Positions 31,370-43,435 of a DNA stretch of 64,000 bases are shown in pieces. The stretch covers positions 28,778,693 through 28,842,692 of the forward strand of contig OV277871.1 of NCBI GenBank assembly GCA_922989275.2, given 5' to 3'. Both the position numbers and the translations under genes were made by a program. The notes below the pieces were generated by a model. That model was given only the letters and a program-made list of their open reading frames with translations, searched no databases and was not told where the DNA came from. Source of the stretch: Gari tellinella (lineage: Eukaryota; Mollusca; Bivalvia; Cardiida; Psammobiidae). Every line of letters begins with the position of its first letter. Positions within the stretch are counted from its first letter, which is position 1.

Positions 31370-31535
31370 CCTAGCGTCCCATAAATGGAATATGAACAAA
31401 AAGTGCAAGACTCATATCAGACGCCGCATCATGCGGCGTCTGAAGTGAGTCTGCACTGTTTGTTAACAGGAATTTCTGTCAAAAAATAAAGTAAAATAAA
31501 TTCAAAGGCTGGACACCCCTTAAATGAATAAAGGA
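31370..31535. mobile_element. Family C MITE, partial
   Basis: CAAGACTCATATCAGACGCC and GGCGTCTGAAGTGAGTCTG form the stem, with GGACACCCCTTAAATG to the right as in other family C arms. Confidence 0.65.
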
Positions 31536-31889
31536 CTCACCCAGTGTACGAGAATAGAATATTCCACTTTGCATTAATAACACGCGAAACTAAACACAGT
31601 TAAGACTGTTTCGCTTGTCTATTCCTTTGCTTTGAATTAAATTCTGTTAAAAAACTAAACTTACAGTAAATTACCTACACAAACACCCAGCTTACGTTTC
31701 ACGCTAGATGAAAATTCCGAGTACTGGGTTTAAATCGGTTAAGAATACCTTCCTTGTTGGGAATCGTGAAAAGCCAATTATAACTATTTTCTGTACCCGG
31801 TTATGGTTAGGTTAGTCATTAGTGTTGCGGTCCAGTTGGTTCACGTCAGTAACCGCTGAGAACCAGCGTCCAACAAATAAAGTTACCCA

Positions 31890-32060
31890 CTCTTTTACGA
31901 CCTCTAAAAGGAAGGTTGTTTATTGTATTAACGACCAATGACAGCTTAAAGCAGGAGCTTTCTGTTTTACTGTCACCTTGCTTTAGGCAATCGTAAACAT
32001 ATGATAATTAAGTAAATTAACACAATTTATTTGTCGTAATAGAGAGGTCTAACTGTATTG
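31890..32060. repeat. Family E MITE, half lost
   Basis: CTTTTACGACCTCTAAAAGG and TCGTAATAGAGAGGTCTAAC are the ends. The inner stem keeps only GGAGCTTTCTGTTTTACTG. Confidence 0.6.
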
Positions 32061-32069
32061 TTATTTTTA

Positions 32070-32590
32070 ACTGATATCCTACCGTTTTGTCGTCTGCTTT
32101 AAAATTGTCGTCTGCAATTTTTACATAAAATTAAGATTAATACATTTTGTAATTAAAGAGACCTAAAGGAGTGTCAAACAGTTTTAATCGAGATCAGACG
32201 CCTGGTAACACGGGGACTGATCAGGATATTTTGTGCGTGAATATGCAAATGATAAAGTAGTTGGGTTAGGAAGTGGAGAGGGCTAAATATGCGCATTCAT
32301 TTACACATTTCATTGTAAAACACTACTTAAACCGTCCGTTAGATACATTATTCCTTGTCAGCAACTGCATGTACAATAGAGTATACATTATTAGTTCCTG
32401 TTAACTCTGCCACTGCCAAGTTGTATCGTCTGCTTAAACCTTAATTACCGCCAAATTATCGTCTGCATGCATAGTGTCGTCTGTAATATTTTTTCAAGTC
32501 AGGATTATGGTATCTTTTTTCGCCTGATCAGTATTCAAACTATTTGCAAAGTCGCCTTTTTGGCGCCATTGGCAGTGAAAGAGTTAAAAC
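32070..32590. repeat. Family B copies, two overlapping and decayed
   Basis: GTCGTCTGCTTTAAAATTGT, GAGATCAGACGCCTGGTAAC, then a second set with TATCGTCTGCTTAAACC and GGCAGTGAAAGAGTTAA. Confidence 0.5.
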
Positions 32591-32689
32591 GTAACTTAAC
32601 ACTAACGCAATGCACTTAAATCGAAACAACTTATACCCTTTTTCAAATTTTGTCTTAGTGGCAAACAGTTAACACAATGGACAATAAGA

Positions 32690-32800
32690 CGTTGGAGTAT
32701 AGTGTGGAAGACGATGCCCCCCCCACCCCCCACAAGAAAACAAAAAATCCCACAACAACCAAAAAAAAAACAACCAACAACAACAAACAGTTGCCGTAAA
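32690..32800. repeat. C-rich and CAA-rich low-complexity tract
   Basis: A run of C (CCCCCCCCACCCCCC) is followed by A-runs and AACAACAACAA. No other content. Confidence 0.8.
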
Positions 32801-32802
32801 CC

Positions 32803-32996
32803 AACGTTTATGCCAAAAGCTTAATATCTATTGCAAACAGTTTTAAGCCGGCGTCTAGCCAAGCTCAAAACCATTTGCCACTAAGATTAAAATGAATCAT
32901 TAGACGTTTCAAAATAATGTATTTTCCTACATTTTATGGCATTGTTTTAGATTGCATTTGCGATTAAATGGAAAAAAAAGCGTCTTCTCCACTGTA
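32803..32996 (-). mobile_element. Family A MITE, diverged
   Basis: TTGCAAACAGTTTTAAGCCG is followed directly by GCGTCTAGCCAAGCTC, so most of the stem is deleted. The right end GTCTTCTCCACTGTA is intact. Confidence 0.65.
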
Positions 32997-33017
32997 GCAA
33001 ATGTCGACTGTCTCAAT

Positions 33018-33268
33018 TACAGTGGAGAAAACGTTATTCTTTCCCCTTTAAACGCAAACGTACGCAAACGCACAGCACTAAAACGTAGAAAAGAACAACT
33101 TTTGGACAATTCTGATATTTCATGTTTATCTTGGTGGCAAACAGTTTGGAGCCTGATCAGACGCCGGGTTACCCGGCGTCTGATCTGGCTCCAAACTATT
33201 TGCACTGCAAATAATAGATTTAGCGTAAACGCGTTTATTGGGAAAGAATAAACACATTCTCCACTGTA
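33018..33268 (+). mobile_element. Family A MITE, good copy
   Basis: The left end TACAGTGGAGAAAACGTTAT and right end CACATTCTCCACTGTA are inverted. It lies 21 bases after another, older copy. Confidence 0.92.
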
Positions 33269-33387
33269 TAAACATTTTCGCTTCAGTTGTCGTGTAAGAG
33301 TTGCTTTGTAGTTCATAGTATTTACATTCTGTATGTGTAACAATTGATCTTCATTTTAATGACCTGGCAGGAAAAATGTTAAGTGCG

Positions 33388-33598
33388 GTAAAACTTCTCT
33401 ATTACGACCAATAAAACGAAGGCTAATTAATTTTATATAAAGGTGACGCCTTAATTCATGGTGACAGTAAACCAGAAAAGTCCTTAAGGAGCTTTCTGTT
33501 TTACTGTCACCTTGCTTTAAGCAGTCACCTGTCTTAAAGACAAAATAATAAATAAAAACATTTTGGTCGTAACTGAGAGGCTTCACTGTGCACAAAAG
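33388..33598. mobile_element. Family E MITE
   Basis: GGTAAAACTTCTCTATTACG and CGTAACTGAGAGGCTTCACT are the ends. The core GTGACAGTAAACCAGAAAAG pairs with GCTTTCTGTTTTACTGTCAC. Confidence 0.82.
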
Positions 33599-33784
33599 CT
33601 GTTTATGTTTAATTATAAAACAAGATCGTTTCAAATGAAAGAAGCGTATATATCGCTACATCTTAATGTTAACATTGGCGTACTTGTAATGTGTTATAAA
33701 GGCAAAGAACAGAGCACATAATTACATACACACGCACATGCACATAAAATAAAGACAGGCATGCATACTTACACATGCAGTTAA

Positions 33785-33885
33785 ATTGTATAAAAACAAG
33801 AGAGAGAGAGGGGGATGAGATGGAGAGAGAGACAGAGACAGAGAGAGAGAGAGAGAAACAGAGACATACAGACAGAGAGACAAAC

Positions 33886-33918
<33 letters not shown>

Positions 33919-34225
33919 TATACAGAGAGAGATAACGAGAGCGAGACAGACAGAGACAGACAGACATGTACAGATAGACAGAGAGAGCGATAGACAGAGA
34001 AAGACAGATAAAGACACAGGGTCAGAGACAGAGATACAAAGAGAGAGAAAGAGACGCACATACAGGCAGACTGACAGGCAGATACAGACAGAGATTGAGA
34101 CAGAGAGGCAGAGAAAGACAGAGAGACAGATCGAGACAGAGAGGAACAGAGAAAGAGAAAGGTACTAAGAGACAGAGACAGACAGAGGCATAGAGAATGA
34201 GAGCGATAGATATAGATAGAGAGAA
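33785..34225. repeat. GA-rich microsatellite with GACA interruptions
   Basis: About 440 bases of GAGAGACAGACAGA-type repeat; the long Ser/Leu- or Arg/Glu-rich ORFs on both strands follow from it. Confidence 0.95.
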
Positions 34226-34399
34226 TTAGTGGTGTATGTACCTTATTTCCAAACATTCATCTATAGTGTCCATAATAAATGTATAAGTCCAGCATGTGTC
34301 AACGTTGAAAACAGAATGTTACAGTGAGCGAATTTTGGTAATTACAATGCATACATGTACATTGGTTTATTTTGTCACCGTGATCCATCACTGTATTAC

Positions 34400-34615
34400 A
34401 GGAGCATTGACCTACGTCACTGTCATGACGTCACCTGCTTTAAACAATTGTCGTCTGCTTTTATTTCTCTTAATTGCATTTAAGATAGTTTGATTAAAAA
34501 ATATTGAAATGAGTGCATTACAGTTTTGATCCTGATCAGACGCCGCGTTACGCGGCGTCTGATCAGGATCAAAACTGTTTGAAAATAACTATTATACTCG
34601 GAGTAAGACAGTGAC
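34400..34615. mobile_element. Family B MITE
   Basis: TTGATCCTGATCAGACGCCG and its inverse form a perfect stem of over 20 pairs. AATTGTCGTCTGCTTTTATT lies to the left. Confidence 0.83.
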
Positions 34616-34679
34616 AGATTTAAGCGTCTCTGTTCTGTATAACAGCCTCATTTATTAACTTGTAAATGTATCAGACTTA

Positions 34680-34862
34680 AAGCGGCTTGGTGGAAGTTTC
34701 TAAACGGTTGGGATCCAGATCAGAGTAACTCGGCATATGACCAGGATCCAACTGTTTGACACTCACTGTGATATTTCTTTAGTTAGTTAACCAGACTTTT
34801 TATTAATAAAAGCAGACGATAATTGTTTATAGTATGCGACGTCATTGGAGTAAATAGGTTAA
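34680..34862. repeat. Family B copy, core deleted
   Basis: GGTTGGGATCCAGATCAGAG and ACCAGGATCCAACTGTTTG with AAAAGCAGACGATAATTG to the right. Confidence 0.6.
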
Positions 34863-34887
34863 TGGCAAATGATACACCTCGTAGGCA

Positions 34888-35332
34888 CAGTTAAACCTCT
34901 CTATTACGATCAATTAAACTAAGGCTAATTGATTGTACAGTGGAGAATCTGTTATTCTTTCCCGTTTAAACGCAAACGTACGCAAACGCAAAGCGCTAAA
35001 ACGTAGTAAAGAACAACTTTTGGACAATTCTGATAATTCTTGTTTATCTTGGTGGCAAACAGTTTGGAGACTGATCAGACGCCGGGTTACCCGGCGTCTG
35101 ATCTGGCTCCAAACTGTTTGCACTGCAAATAATAGTTTTAGCGTAAACGCGTTTATTGGGAAAGAATAACAGATTCTCCACTGTATAAAAAGGTGACAGC
35201 TTAAAGCCACGAGACAATAAAACAGAAAGCTCCATTCACTGTCGTCTTACTTTAAGCACCCACCTGTCGTAAACACTTGATACATAATACAATTGTAATT
35301 TTAAGTGGTCGTAATAGAGAGGTTTTATTGAA
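34888..35332. mobile_element. Family E MITE with a nested family A insertion
   Basis: ACAGTTAAACCTCTCTATTA opens and TAATAGAGAGGTTTTATTG closes. The family A copy at 34934-35185 sits in its left arm, so family A moved later. Confidence 0.85.
34934..35185 (+). mobile_element. Family A MITE, good copy, nested
   Basis: The termini TACAGTGGAGAATCTGTTAT and ATAACAGATTCTCCACTGTA are a perfect inverted pair. Insertion into family E gives a relative age. Confidence 0.93.
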
Positions 35333-35955
35333 GCTGAAATCATATAGGGAAATCAGAAATCGAATCCATTCACGCACGAAAAGGTGTAGTAAAATCTGCT
35401 TAAGGGCTGTTTAATTCGCTAGGATAGGTTCGTTTAAATATTTGAAGGATGATAATGATACGTAAAAAAGCCTACTCCATCATATATAGAAACAGATACA
35501 AGAGGTACTTCAGATATTAAGGTATTTACTCTTTAAATATTGAACCCTAGCGACGCGAATACTTATCATTTGCAGTGTACATATAAAATGTACATTTGTC
35601 TAAACAAACAATTAAGACTGACCCTGAGCAGAGGACCACAAAGGAACCCTGATCAGGTCATTTTACAATGCATTTCAGAAAACAACTTTAAACAGTCAGA
35701 TATGGACTTGTTTTGATTGGAAACTGAAGACAGTCATGAAAACAGTCAATTTGTGTACTCCAACAAACCAAATGAAATTTACTAGTTTACCCGGTTTGTA
35801 AAATCACAAGGTATGTAAATCTGGGTTTGTCATTTATTTCGACTTAAGCAAGTTCTTCTTTTCGAGATGTCTGTTTATTGCAGCATTAGAAAGAAAACTT
35901 TATGCCAAAGTTCTACCCCCGTGTCCCAATCAGGAAAATTGTGGCGAATACTTTG
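35333..35955. other. No gene recognised
   Basis: Unassigned AT-rich sequence. GGACCACAAAGGAACCCTGATC near 35632 hints at a lost hairpin. Confidence 0.4.
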
Positions 35956-35959
35956 GACT

Positions 35960-36070
35960 GTTGTGAACCACACACCGACGGACGTGGTCCAGTGGAAATG
36001 CGCTCGACTACGGCACCAGGAGTCGTGAGTTTGTTCCCGCGCCGGACCAAGTTCTTCGGTTGAGACTTTA
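35960..36070 (+). repeat. tRNA-like sequence (SINE head)
   Basis: GTGGTCCAGTGGAAATGCGC resembles an A box and GAGTTTGTTCCCGCGCC a B-box region. A downstream GGTTGAGACTTTATAAACCG forms a hairpin. Confidence 0.42.
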
Positions 36071-36309
36071 TAAACCGAGGTCCGATGTATCAGAGCATAA
36101 CACTGGGCAACTAAAAGAACTCTTTCAATAATAAGAGTAGGACATCGTACCCGGGTTCTCTGTATCCGCTCCCCTCTTTATGGGCTTCCAATTAGCCCGT
36201 CGGATAGAAGAAACAGACGTTATCAAATCAACCATCATGTTAAACATCTATAATTACCCGGCATTTGAACCCAATCCATCAGAAACTCGGGCAAGATTGA
36301 CTTATGCCT

Positions 36310-37080
36310 CGCTCACATTTGCTGCGGCTGCCGTACGGCGGCCGCGCGGCTAATCATTTCTACGGCGAGTAGCAATTCCCCGGCCGCCGCAGAATTCCTA
36401 CGGCCGCCGTGTGTTGCGCTCACATTTGCTGCGGCTGCCGCGCGGCGAGATTTTATTTTGGTGGGGTTAAACAATCTTGGTCAACGTACGGCCGCCGTGC
36501 GGCAGCCGTACGGTGACCGTACGGCGACCGTACGGCCGCCGTACGGCAGCCGTGGAAGTCCCACCAGATACCTTGCAACCAAAATGCTGCTCCTGCTACA
36601 CAACTTGGTTTTGCTACATGTTCACACAACTTATATCAGTCCAGCAACACCATGAACTCAAAGGACACATTTGGACAGCATTTAAGAACATCTAAATCCA
36701 TTTTTAGATAATATTCATGTTTTACATATATAATAAAAAGTACAAATGCTCAATAGGGAAATTGAACATGAAGTTACGGCGGCCGCACGGTGGCCGTACG
36801 GTGGCCGTACCGTACGGCGACCGTACGGCTGCCGTACGGCAGCCGTAGAACCACTCTGCGGCGTGTGTTTCTACGGCCGCCGTAGAGATGAAAAAATGTT
36901 ATAACTCCGCGTTATAATTCTACGGCGACCTCTTCGGCCTGTAAGATATTGGGATACGCCGTGCGGCTGCCGTACGGCCACCGCACGGCCGCCGTAGAAT
37001 CTCTACGGCCGCCGTAAGATTCTCTCGATTTCACGTCTCTGCGGCCGCCGTACGGCCGCCGTAGAGCAAATGTGAGCGCA
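36310..37080. mobile_element. GC-rich TIR element filled with CGTACGG palindromes
   Basis: The left end CGCTCACATTTGCTGCGGC and right end GAGCAAATGTGAGCG are inverted; a second left-type terminus is present near 36416. The interior is dominated by variants of ACGGCCGCCGTACGGC and GGCCGTACGG, far richer in G+C than the rest of the window. Non-coding. Confidence 0.85.
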
Positions 37081-37109
37081 CTATAAACGATACGTTATAT
37101 AAAATATTT

Positions 37110-37325
37110 CTTAACTCTTTGCATGCTGGGTAATTTTTTTGTCTGAAACAGTTATTGTCGTCTGCTACAGTTCAAAAAATAGAATTTTCTAAATCTGTTT
37201 CGAAACAGGGTCAGAGTCAGTGTCAAACAGTTTGGATCCTGATGAGACGCCGCGTTACGCGGCGTCTCATCAGGATCCAAACTGTTAGCAATGTTATCAC
37301 TGTGGCACATGTATTCGTCGCAAGA
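37110..37325. mobile_element. Family B MITE
   Basis: AACTCTTTGCATGCTGGG lies at the left. The stem GATGAGACGCCGCGTTACGC keeps pairing, with TGAGACG/CGTCTCA changes on both sides relative to other copies. Confidence 0.82.
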
Positions 37326-37406
37326 TTGATGCAGGCCACTTAAAGTATACAGATAAAAGCTCTCCAGAGTACGTCGTACTTAACACTTGATCAACGTAGC
37401 TATTAT

Positions 37407-37625
37407 ATAGGAGAAAACATTATGCTTTCTCGTTGAAACGAAACTTAACACGAACGCATGGTAATAAAATGTAGAAAATGACAATTTTATAAAAGACGTA
37501 GGGTAAACAATTGATTTTAATTAGAGAGGCAACAGTTTGGGTTATCCGGCGTCTGATCTGGCTCCAAATTGTTTGCAAAGGTCCTTGGGTGTTTAGCATA
37601 AACGCGTGTATCGGAAATGTATACA
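37407..37625 (+). mobile_element. Family A MITE, old copy
   Basis: AGGAGAAAACATTATGCTTT and the arm GTTGAAACGAAACTTAACAC are recognisable. Half the stem is deleted (GGCAACAGTTTGGGTTATCC). Confidence 0.6.
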
Positions 37626-37861
37626 TGTACCATCTTCCTGGCTGCTGTTGCACACATATTGCACTTCACAGTATTTAGCAACACATGCCAGATGTATCGT
37701 GACAGATGACGCATGACTTTAACATGTCCATCTGTCTTTCTGTGTCCATGGTGTGTTTAATCGAGATCTGCACTTTTGGCAAAATTCCATGTTCACATAC
37801 ATGTACAATCATATTCATCCTTTGCAACATGACATGTTTCTGGTTTTGAAGACATGTGACC

Positions 37862-37935
37862 ACAAAAAACAGGTTTAAAGTAAAGCTGAATGCGCCTGGC
37901 GGCGCATTCTGCTTTATCTAGCCAGCTTTAAGCTA
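37862..37935. repeat. Family F hairpin
   Basis: TTTAAAGTAAAGCTGAATGC and GCATTCTGCTTTATCTAGCC pair around GCCTGGCGGC. Confidence 0.7.
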
Positions 37936-38184
37936 CATGTGCCAGCTGCTTGGATATAAGAAGTAATTCTAATGATACACATTTATGCCTAGATATGAAA
38001 TGGAACTATTTTCCACAGTGTTAAAGAATTAAGGGTGTACCAAACCCATAAGCGATGTTTTCAAAGTATTAAACTTTTTTTCTATCATTGGTTTTTTTGG
38101 AAGAGTTATTTATGACGAATGAAAAAATGGAAAAAAAATATGGTGGTGTCCTTTTTTCGAGCTACAGCGATTAGAACAAGAGGC

Positions 38185-39622
38185 ACAGAGGGCCACATTT
38201 CGCTCACCTGAGACATTATACCATAGAAGCTGACTGGGCAAGACAACATTTTGATATAGCTGATATAACTGATAAGCCCCGGGGCGGAGCCAAATTTGAT
38301 CCAGGGGTCATAATTTGAACAATCTTGGTAGAGGACTACAAGGCAAAGCTATATGTCAAATATTAAAGATCTGGGCCTTACAGTTTCAGAGAAGAAGATT
38401 TGTAAAGGTTTTCCTATATAAGTTCATGTTAAACTGATAAGCCCCGGGGCGGGGCCAATTTTGTTCCGGGGGTCATAATTTGAACAAATTTAGTAGAGGA
38501 CTATAAGGCAAAGCTACATGTCAAATATAAATGATCTGGGCCTTACGGTTTCAGAGAAGAAGATTTTTAAAGGTTTGCCTATGAAAAACTGATAAGCCCG
38601 AGGGTGGGCCTTTTTTGGCCCGGGGGTCATAATTTGAACAATCTTGGTAGAGGACCACAAGGCAAAGCTACATGTCAACTATTAAAGACCTGGGCCTTAT
38701 AGTTTCAGAGAAGAAGAGTTTTAAAGGTTTTCCTATATAAGTCCATGTAAAACTGATAAGCCCCGGGGCGGGGCCATTTTTGACCCGGGGGTCATAATTT
38801 GAAAAATCTTGGTAGAGGACCATAAGGCAAAGCTACATGTCAAATATTAATGATCTAGGCCATATGGTTTCTGAGAAGAAGATTTTTAAAGGTATTCCTA
38901 AGAAAAACTGATAAGCCCCAGGGCGGGGTCAAAATTTGAACAATCTTGGTAGAGGACCACAAGGAAAAGCTATATGTCAAATATTAAAGATCTGGGCCTT
39001 ACAGTTTCAGAGAAGAAGAGTTTTAAAGGTTTTCCTATATAAGTCTATGTAAAACTGATAAGCCCCAGGGCGGGGCTAATTTTGACCCGGGGGTCATAAT
39101 TTGAAGAATCTTGGTAGAGGACCATAAGGCAAAGCTACATGTCAAATATCAATGATCTAGGCCATACGGTTTCTAAGAAGAAGATTTTTAAAGGTTTTCC
39201 TAAGAAGAACTGATAAGCCCCAGGGTGGGGCCATTTTTAGCCCCAGGGTCAAACTTTGAACAATCTGTTTAGAAGATTATTAGGTAATGATACATACCAA
39301 ATATCAAAGGTCTGGGCCTTTGGGTTTCTGAGAAGAAGATTTTTTAAGATTTTCTTATGCATTAAAAGTTGTCTATACGGTCATGTTAGAAAACCTGGTC
39401 CCACAGCAAGGGGAATAACTCTAGCCAAAACTTTGAACAGGATTTCGTTCCCCCTTGTCACTGATGCTTCTGACAAAGTTTGGTTGAAATCGGGTCAGTG
39501 GTTTCTGAGGAGATGTTGTTTGAAAATGTGGACGGACGACGGCAGACGGACGACGGACGGTGGACGACGGACGAAGAGCGATCACAATAGCTCATCCTGA
39601 GCCTTTGGCTCAGGTCACAGGT
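38185..39622 (+). repeat. Tandem array of about 155-200 bp units inside a larger element
   Basis: Units carry AACTGATAAGCCCCGGGGCG, GGTCATAATTTGAACAATC, GGTAGAGGACCACAAGGC and GGTTTCAGAGAAGAAGATTT. Seven to eight copies appear, evenly in the same orientation. The array is bounded by GGCACAGAGGGCCAC and CCTGAGCCTTTGGCTCAGG. Non-coding, although one copy shows a 114-codon ORF. Confidence 0.85.
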
Positions 39623-39624
39623 TT

Positions 39625-40965
39625 TCGGCGCGTAAGCTATGACCCCCCCCCCCCCCCCCCCTCGCTGCTACCCCCCAGAAATCTTTCAAAATGAGTCAAA
39701 ATACATCCATATGTTCAACAAACATCCTTAACAAATGTTTCAAGAAGTTTCAAGAAGTTTCTAAAAAAAATTTTTTTTTTCGTATCATGTATGTATACAA
39801 TGAGAAGGTGGATGTGTATTCAGGGCCATCAACTTCCCAACCTTGTCATTTTGTCATTTTTGGGCCGATTTTGACAAATGATGGCTAATTATTTACATTT
39901 AACAGTTCTGTTCAAAGAAAGTTAGCTCACAGCCCAAGCAAGACACGAGCACAAGTGAAGAAATAAAAAGTTCGATTGGCACCTTATATCGGAATCCTTC
40001 TGTCACCTTAATTTTTAAATTTGTTCGACAGTCATTCACTGATTCAGCTATTAACAAGTGCATTTGCGACCATGCATTACACCATGGTACGGGTAATTAA
40101 TAGAAAATGAAATATATAATCAATACCTTTTGAATTATCGGTAAATGAGCATTTTCTGTTACGAAATAAATTTCTAGATAACTTTCGTTTAGTTTCGGTT
40201 GACAAACGGATATGATATCATTGGTCGTATTCGAATCATTCAATTTGTTGTCAACGAAAACTAGGCGGAGCAAATGCTCGAAGATTTACTGATGACAACG
40301 TTTTTGACCCGACTCGAATCGAAATTGTGGTCAACAATTTGATGGTTTGACAACATTTTGTCAACGGAAAACATCAAGTGGTGATTCGAATAGAACCTGT
40401 TGACAACACGTCCAACTAACGTGGTAGTTGTCCTGATTCGAATACGACCAATTGAGGCGATTGACTTTTGCGTCATTTCCTGCTTTGAAGCTGGTTCTCG
40501 GGTTCGCTAGAATGATAATAGTTTGACTGGGCAACCAGTCGTTTGTTTGGGACAATTTTGCGTGACAGATGGTTTCCGAATAAGGGGTCTCCCCACCCTT
40601 CGAGTCCCCATGCGCGTGTTCGCCGATTGCTTTGAAATTTTTACCAATTATCGTCAAAGAAAACTGTTTGCTGTAAACAATGAGCCATCATCTGTCCAGA
40701 TCGTCCAAGATTTGACAAAATGACAGGGTTGGGAACTTGAGGGTTGCTTCTGCAAGGCGCTTTTTCATGGCAGCCTTTACTATTTTACAAATGTACTTAT
40801 AAATTAGAAAAAAAAAATTATTTTTTTAATTTCACGAAACTTCAGGAAATGTTCTTTTATGATGATTATTGAATGTATGGATAGATTTTAGGGTATTTTA
40901 TCCACGTTTGGTCGTGGTGGAGGGGGGTTATAGCAGCTAGGGGTAGTGTCATAGCCAACGGGCCG
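39625..40965. mobile_element. Nested TIR element with a poly-C tract near one end
   Basis: The left GTAAGCTATGACCCC, poly-C (about 39643-39661) and GCTGCTACCCCCC are mirrored by GGGGGTTATAGCAGC and GTGTCATAGCCAACG on the right. Further in, CCCAACCTTGTCATTTTGTC mirrors GACAAAATGACAGGGTTGGG. Confidence 0.7.
40220..40452. mobile_element. MITE nested inside the 39625-40965 element
   Basis: ATTGGTCGTATTCGAATCA and TGATTCGAATACGACCAAT are perfect 19-base inverted termini. The interior has several GTTGTCAACG/GTTGACAAC repeats. Confidence 0.85.
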
Positions 40966-41815
40966 AATGCCTATGGCTCAGGTGAGCTAAAAAAGTATGT
41001 CAAATTTGGACTTTTTTTTCAAATTTTAGTGTGTTTTTTAAATATTATTTTACCCATTCAGAGTACAAGCTGCAGTAAAATCTATTTAAAAACAAAACAA
41101 ACATGGTCATTTGGGTTCTCTTTATTTATTTCATGTCTATGGTGGTACTTTCACATATAGAAACCAAATTTTGACAAACCAGGCACCAGGTTGAACAATA
41201 TGGATCCTTGAATATCAAAAATATGCTTTTTATAGGGCATGCTTTTATTAGATTTTTTATTTTATGAAAAAAAGTAAAAAAAAGTTTGAAAATGAAATTG
41301 TTCTAGTATTAAACTTTTTCTTATATTCTACCAGATGAAAGCCCATGCTAAGGCAGTTCAAAATATGAAAAGAAATTGAAAGGTCAGTGTTGAAAATCTT
41401 GAGTTATTAAAGTAAAAAGAGTTATCTCCCTCTACAAAATTTACTAAAAGTACCATATCGTTGATATTTAGAGCTTTATAAATTTCAAATTTGGTGCCTG
41501 TTTTCTCTTAAATTAGTTTTTGTATGGAGAAATACTACCATAGACAGAAAATAATTTGAAATGGATTTTATTGAAGCGGGCTGTTTGAAAAGGACAAAAT
41601 AAGAAAGAGTGGGTGGGTAAATTTTACATGGCCGTAGAGTCAAAAGTTGTTCACCAAAATGTACACTTTTTGTATTTTTTCATTGATCTTAAATAGCTCT
41701 TTAATACAAAATCATCATAGAGTGTTTTCATATACTTTGAAAAATTCCAAAATGCATGACTTTCATACACACTTAAACGAAAGGCGCAAACATGCGTATC
41801 GACGGACTAAAGGGT
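40966..41815. other. AT-rich flank of the nested element
   Basis: TATGGCTCAGGTGAGCTAAA closes the outer repeat. The following 800 bases share scattered text with 38040-38170 (AGTATTAAACTTTTTxT), suggesting a larger outermost element. No ORF of interest. Confidence 0.4.
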
Positions 41816-41834
41816 TAAGAGTCGTCTATACAAT

Positions 41835-41960
41835 GTATGTGCGTATTTCCCGTTGAAACGAAACGAAACGCAAACGCAACTTGCAATGCAATAGAGTGCA
41901 GACATGGTAGCTTTCTGAAAATGATGAACTTATTTCGGAGCCTAGTCAGACGTCGAGACC
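41835..41960 (+). repeat. Family A arm fragment
   Basis: CCCGTTGAAACGAAACGAAA and CGCAAACGCAAC with GGAGCCTAGTCAGACGTCG; the rest is missing. Confidence 0.5.
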
Positions 41961-42911
41961 AAAGTGTTGCATTTGACATAATTGTTTAGACCAAAACTGA
42001 AAGAGTCACCTTTTCCAACATCTTACACTACCGACCAACTAGTTTTGAGCGGGGAATGGGATAGTCGGAAACTGTCTCTCTGCACCACTTTCGTCTTGAA
42101 TAAATCTGCTACCTATTTTAACCAACTCGACCACAGGACCCTATCGATGGGCATACTCGTAATTTACCAACAGTGCACCTCTGATCAGGGTCTGAACTGT
42201 TTATTATTTTGCAAAAAGAACAATTACCAGATAGATAGTCACAAATGGTCTTGACTAAATTTACAGACTCAGTACACGACACAGACACAAGGGAGATAAC
42301 ACGTTCTATGCACCGGCTTCATCATATTAGAAAGCCAGACAGAGTTATCTCGCTTTAAAATAGAGAAAAAAACCGAGCTAAGTTCATCTTCGCTATCATA
42401 CGACTATCACTGCACATCTGTTCATGCATATTGCTCAAATGTAAGTCGTTAAAAGATGACAGGTGACCACTTCAGGCAGATTGAAAGTAACGCAAAAGGT
42501 CGTCCCCCTTTCCTAAAATGTTTCAGATCGAAGACAGATGATTGCTTAGAGCAGATTATATATTATATAATTATATTATATTAATAAAGTTATAGAGTAT
42601 GCTAAGTGGTCACTCAATGATAAGACAATGTCACATGAAGACCTTCAAACCCAAGTGATTGCTTCATCACTAATTCAGATTTAAAGTAGTGCAGAGGAAC
42701 TTTGATAATCATAATTTAAATGACCGTTTAAAAAGGTTTGACTTTACAAGTAACTCATTTAAATTGTGTCATCGTCAAAGGTTAAAATGTAAATGTTAAA
42801 CCAAGTCCAATTGCAAAACATGTGTACTACTTTACCAACATAATACGGAAATGCCCAACAGAATATGCAGTGAAATATGGGAGTGGTAGTCGGACTGGAT
42901 ATATAGTGGAA

Positions 42912-43435
42912 CCTCTCTAAACCGGAACCTCTAAATACCGGAAATCTCTCTAAACGGACAACACCATAACACGCATTTGCTTTATCCCTACACTGTAGAA
43001 AAGCAAGGCTCCAGAAAAGGGGAATATTTCAAAAACTAAGATCTTCATATCTGCATTAAACCCTATGGTGTGACTACTTATTAGAATCGTCTCGAAGAGA
43101 CGATTCAAATGAGTAGTCACACCAAAGGATTTGGTGCTGAAACAAGTAAGAAAATGTTGGATTCGTGCAGTTTACCCTCTCTTATCTGAGGCCCTGGAAA
43201 AGACATTCATGAATATGTATCATCATAAATCATTTTTATATTCTAGTAGATGAAAGCTTAAAGCAGGTTGATAGTAAAGCAGAATGCGCCTTAGGGTGCA
43301 TTCTGTTTTACTGTGAAACTGTTTTAAGTGGTCAGCTATCTTCCATACTAAAACCAAAATATGGGATAGAGGGTTAAACCCCCTCTGAATTGGAAATCCC
43401 TATAAACCGGAAAGTTTTGTTGTTTCACTGTACAT
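42912..43435. mobile_element. Family D MITE with nested palindromes
   Basis: AGTGGAACCTCTCTAAACCG opens and AAACCGGAAAGTTTTGTTGT with CACTGTA closes. A family G palindrome (43006-43197) and a family F hairpin (43258-43330) lie inside. Confidence 0.8.
43006..43197. mobile_element. Family G MITE
   Basis: AGGCTCCAGAAAAGGGG and CCTCTCTTATCTGAGGCCCT are the diverged ends. The centre AGAATCGTCTCGAAGAGACG is a perfect hairpin. Confidence 0.75.
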
